From Larus michahellis (Eukaryota; Chordata; Aves; Charadriiformes; Laridae): a stretch of 64,000 bases of DNA. Shown piece by piece: positions 61,488 to 64,000 of this stretch. Both the position numbers and the translations under genes were made by a program. A model generated the notes under the pieces. It saw only the letters and a program-made list of their open reading frames with translations, searched no databases and was not told where the DNA came from. Each line of letters begins with the position of its first letter. The first letter of the stretch is position 1. Location of the stretch: positions 4,504,016 to 4,568,015 of the forward strand of contig NC_133901.1 in assembly GCF_964199755.1 (NCBI RefSeq). The letters run 5' to 3'.

Positions 61488-61601
61488 CTCCCAGCTCACA
61501 AGCACCCGCGCGTCGGAGAGGAAGGAGAGGGAAGGTGCTCTGCACTGCCCGGGCGGTCCCGCTGCCGTGGTCACTTCTGTAGCTTCCGAATACGGCCCGT
61601 A
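61488..61601 (-). CDS. FNDC3B: FNDC3B coding exon: FN3 G strand plus A-B strands of the next domain
   Basis: A 114-nt, 38-codon exon, phase 0 at both ends. It lies between ...TTCCCCTCTAG and GTAAGTC, both strong sites. It reads YGPYSEATEVTTAAGPPGQC followed by RAPSLSFLSDARVLVSWE. YGPYSEATEVTTAAG completes the FN3 domain begun in the previous exon (which ends ALNDGG). The remainder is the A-B strand region of the next domain, with the Trp of SWE. It lies in no long open frame, so it was identified by splice sites, phase and FNDC3B similarity. The exon is CpG rich (about 11 CpG in 114 nt) compared with its AT-rich introns, and the segment around SFLSDARV looks less conserved than its neighbours. 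Confidence 0.93.
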
Positions 61602-62474
61602 CTAGAGGGGAACAAGGTGTCTGGGTGTTAATATCTAAGCCTCCACCCACCTCGCGTTCCTCAAAGGCTTTCCAAGAACAGCACGCCAACTTTTTCAATG
61701 CAATGAACTGTCTCAAAGACAGACTTCCATCACTCGGCACCGAATATCAGAGTTCTGCGCGAGACCACGTAAATTATTGCCAAGTTAAAATGCCAGGTAA
61801 GCTCGGGTAAGAGCAGACGGCACGTACACCCTCCTGCGCGGCCGTGAGCGCCCGTGAAAGCACAAACCACCTCCAATTTACCCAAAAGTGAGAACGTTCA
61901 CTCAGCAACGGAGTCAGTGAGCAACAGTTTGTGTCCCTCTACCTTACCTTAAAGTAAAGCATTCACATCTGTGCCACAGCCCGGCATAACTCACGGATAT
62001 AAGGAGGAGCACAGCAACAGTAAAGCACACATTGGAGTCCAAATCCAGCTTGTTTTATATAAAATGCCTGCCACGTTAATTATAAGCGTGGGATGGAGCC
62101 CAGCCTGGGTTCAACGTGCCGGGGCACGCTGCACACACGCCGTGCCAGGCTTCGCTCCACGGGCAGCTGAGCCAACCGCTCACGCAACTTCCGAACCCTC
62201 GGTAGGAGAATAATTTAAAGGCACATTAGGAAAAGACAAGAACAAATTTCGAGAGTCTGAAAAACCGGCTTCAGCCAGCAGCGCGAGGGCAGGAGAGCAA
62301 TAACGGGGGAAAAAGCCTTTCTGAGGCCAGTTGAGCGGGATAATGAAGTTTGTTCAGTACAACCCCAAGCTAATTAGAAATCATTCTCCAGAACAAAGGA
62401 ACTTCGCTGGAAGCAATTAGAGGAAAAACACTGATATTTACTTATTTTGGAATGCAATACCAGCAAGTATGGGG

Positions 62475-62475
62475 A

Positions 62476-62497
<22 letters not shown>
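62475..62497. repeat. Poly(A) tract, 23 nt
   Basis: An uninterrupted run of about 23 A in an FNDC3B intron. No retroposed body was recognised beside it. Confidence 0.85.
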
Positions 62498-62506
<9 letters not shown>

Positions 62507-62836
62507 CAAAGGCTGAACGCCACTGAAATGAAGCAGCCCAGGAAACCCCTCAACAGACGTGTGTCAGTCTCTGAGCTATGGAGAAAGGCTAACGCCGATC
62601 GCTTTGTCCGAATTACAAAGAACGCACCCTTCAAACAGTCTCATTTATTGACTTCTGCTGTTTTCTTTACCTAACGGGAGGAAGAAAGGCATTTGCATCT
62701 GGTGAAGAACACCTCCCCATTTTGCATCTGGTGAAAAAAAAACAAAACAAAAACAAAACAAGCAAACCAAACCTGGCCCCCTCATTTAACAATGGTGGGA
62801 CTAGAAGCGCTTTGCAATTTTAAACACTGTTTTGCC

Positions 62837-62885
62837 AAAAAAAAGAAGAAAAAAGAAAAAAGAGAGGGGGGGAAAAAAAAAAAGA
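62837..62885. repeat. Homopurine tract, 49 nt
   Basis: Forty-nine consecutive A/G bases, including a G7 run, on the + strand (homopyrimidine in the FNDC3B transcript). Such tracts can form triplex structures in vitro; no function is shown here. Confidence 0.85.
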
Positions 62886-63806
62886 CAAGGTATCATATAT
62901 CCAAAGCTACCATGTAGGCAACTGCTTTCATTCCAGCAAGCAAATCCAGTCTCTCCACGTGTATTTAACTGATTTTTCACAAAAATAAAATAGTGGATAT
63001 TTTAAAGACAAAACAGCTCAACAGACTCGCATATTTTTCTAATACCTGAGTTAAGTTTTACGGGAACTTCTCCCTGTGAGTAACTTTAAACCTTCACGTT
63101 ATGTTTGTCATCAAGATTTCCTGGGAACAAACACATCAATATTCACCTACTGTTGCTGGGACTGCCTTTATTTAAAAAAAAGAAAAAAAAAAAAAAAAAA
63201 AACTTGGAAAGGGGCAAGTAGAAACAACCCAGAGCTCACAGAATCAACAGGATCTTTCAGCAGATCTCCGGGACATCAGATAGAATTTCTGATGTATTTG
63301 GGAAGGCACGTCTTCCAAGGAAATCTTATAATAAAAAAAAAAATAATCATCAAATCTGTAAAGCATGGGTTTTTTTTTCAAATTTAAACAAAAAAAATCA
63401 TTAAGAATGCAAGCTTTCATCAAAATATATCAGTACCTGAGTGAAATTTCAGTAACTGTTTTTGCATAGTTTTAAAACAAGAAGAACACGTGCGGTGGAA
63501 GGGGAATAAAGCGATTCCTCCTTGGAAGCAGGGAGGACTCTTAGCAGGGATTCTGCACATTTTGGTGCAGCTGATGTTGTCCAGTTGAATCACCTCAGTC
63601 CCTGAAATCCCCTTCCAAAAAGAGTACCAGATTCAAAACTGCAAGCTCTTCCTCCAAAGCTCCTTTAAACATTTCTCACTTTTGCCCATCTCCACCTTTC
63701 CGAGCGCCGGCACTATCACAACCCGCTCTGCAGAAGGGCCCGTCCTGGGCACGGCACCACCTCCACGGAGACGAAGCCAGAACGCTCCCCGGCCCGCGGC
63801 ACGTAC

Positions 63807-63979
63807 CCCCCCGTCGTTCAAAGCTCGCACTCGGAACCGATACGTGGCTCCAGGAAGAAGGTTGCCGACGGTGCACTCCAGATCAGGCCCATGATACACT
63901 TCAGAAACAACGTCTTCGGGTTCTGTCATTTCCACGCTGTACTCCGAGACGGGACAGCCACTTTCTGATGGAGGCACAT
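63807..63979 (-). CDS. FNDC3B: FNDC3B coding exon: strands C-F of an FN3 domain (most upstream exon in window)
   Basis: A 173-nt exon after ...GATTTCTTTATAG, ending GGGGGG|GTACGT. The first two bases (AT) complete a codon split with an exon outside the window. The 57 codons run VPPSESGCPVSEYSVEMTEP to YHGPDLECTVGNLLPGATY and RFRVRALNDGG, ending in phase 0. SGCPVSEYSVEM (C strand) and LLPGATYRFRVRALNDGG (E-F strands and FG turn) are typical of FN3. The domain continues in the next exon as YGPYSEAT. The FNDC3B N-terminal region and earlier FN3 domains lie beyond the right edge. The last 21 bases of the window are upstream intron. Confidence 0.95.
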
Positions 63980-64000
63980 CTATAAAGAAATCATACAATT

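Larger units (their letters stand above)
61602..63806 (-). other. FNDC3B: FNDC3B intron
   Basis: A 2.2-kb GT-AG intron in phase 0. It contains a 23-nt A run (62475-62497), a 49-nt pure purine tract (62837-62885), a second long A-rich run (63173-63202) and a 15-bp direct repeat TTTGCATCTGGTGAA (62692-62706 and 62721-62735). There is no interspersed repeat and no gene. Confidence 0.88.

Noticed and set aside
1..64000. CRISPR arrays, tRNA or rRNA genes, bacterial operons, endogenous retrovirus genes
   Set aside because: Reading both strands by eye showed no spaced identical repeats, no cloverleaf with A and B boxes, no ribosome-binding-site-linked gene runs and no gag/pol/env-like frames. The only clear mobile DNA is CR1.

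Overview
This is a vertebrate nuclear genome window, almost certainly from a bird. The grounds are two spliced host genes with GT-AG introns, many 5'-truncated CR1 LINE copies ending in ATTCTRTGAT-type 3' units, and the GHSR/FNDC3B neighbourhood known from amniotes. The species cannot be resolved from the sequence alone. I see no bacterial-type system, CRISPR array, tRNA, rRNA or intact viral gene.

Layout. Positions 1-3601 (+ strand) hold the 3' part of GHSR, the ghrelin / growth-hormone-secretagogue receptor. They contain the end of coding exon 1 (window edge to 280), one intron (281-3296) and the terminal coding exon (3297-3601). The GHSR 3' UTR and an intergenic stretch follow to about 15985, with four CR1 fragments, a CpG-dense patch near 5.7-5.9 kb and several homopolymer or dinucleotide repeats. 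FNDC3B lies convergently on the - strand from about 15985 to the right edge and beyond. Its 3' UTR is about 3.3 kb (15985-19287), and eight consecutive coding exons lie at 19288-19599, 28434-28561, 31745-31911, 45718-45930, 54367-54647, 58771-58920, 61488-61601 and 63807-63979. Joined in phase they encode roughly the last 510 residues: most of one fibronectin type III (FN3) domain, four more FN3 domains and a C-terminal membrane anchor. Two of these exons (61488-61601, 28434-28561) are short and were read directly from splice signals and reading frame.

The two genes are tail to tail, and nothing suggests they act together. GHSR is a G-protein-coupled receptor for acyl-ghrelin. FNDC3B is a tail-anchored, FN3-rich membrane protein. 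The notable features are an in-frame alternative acceptor exactly 48 nt inside GHSR exon 2, matching the avian receptor variant that lacks 16 residues of TM6; two CR1-into-CR1 nested insertions, one in a copy that keeps a piece of the CR1 endonuclease; a CR1 copy ending 16 bp from an FNDC3B splice donor; long A-tracts in the FNDC3B 3' UTR; and an 84-bp-period tandem duplication in an intron. I did not find convincing evidence of a previously undescribed biological system.
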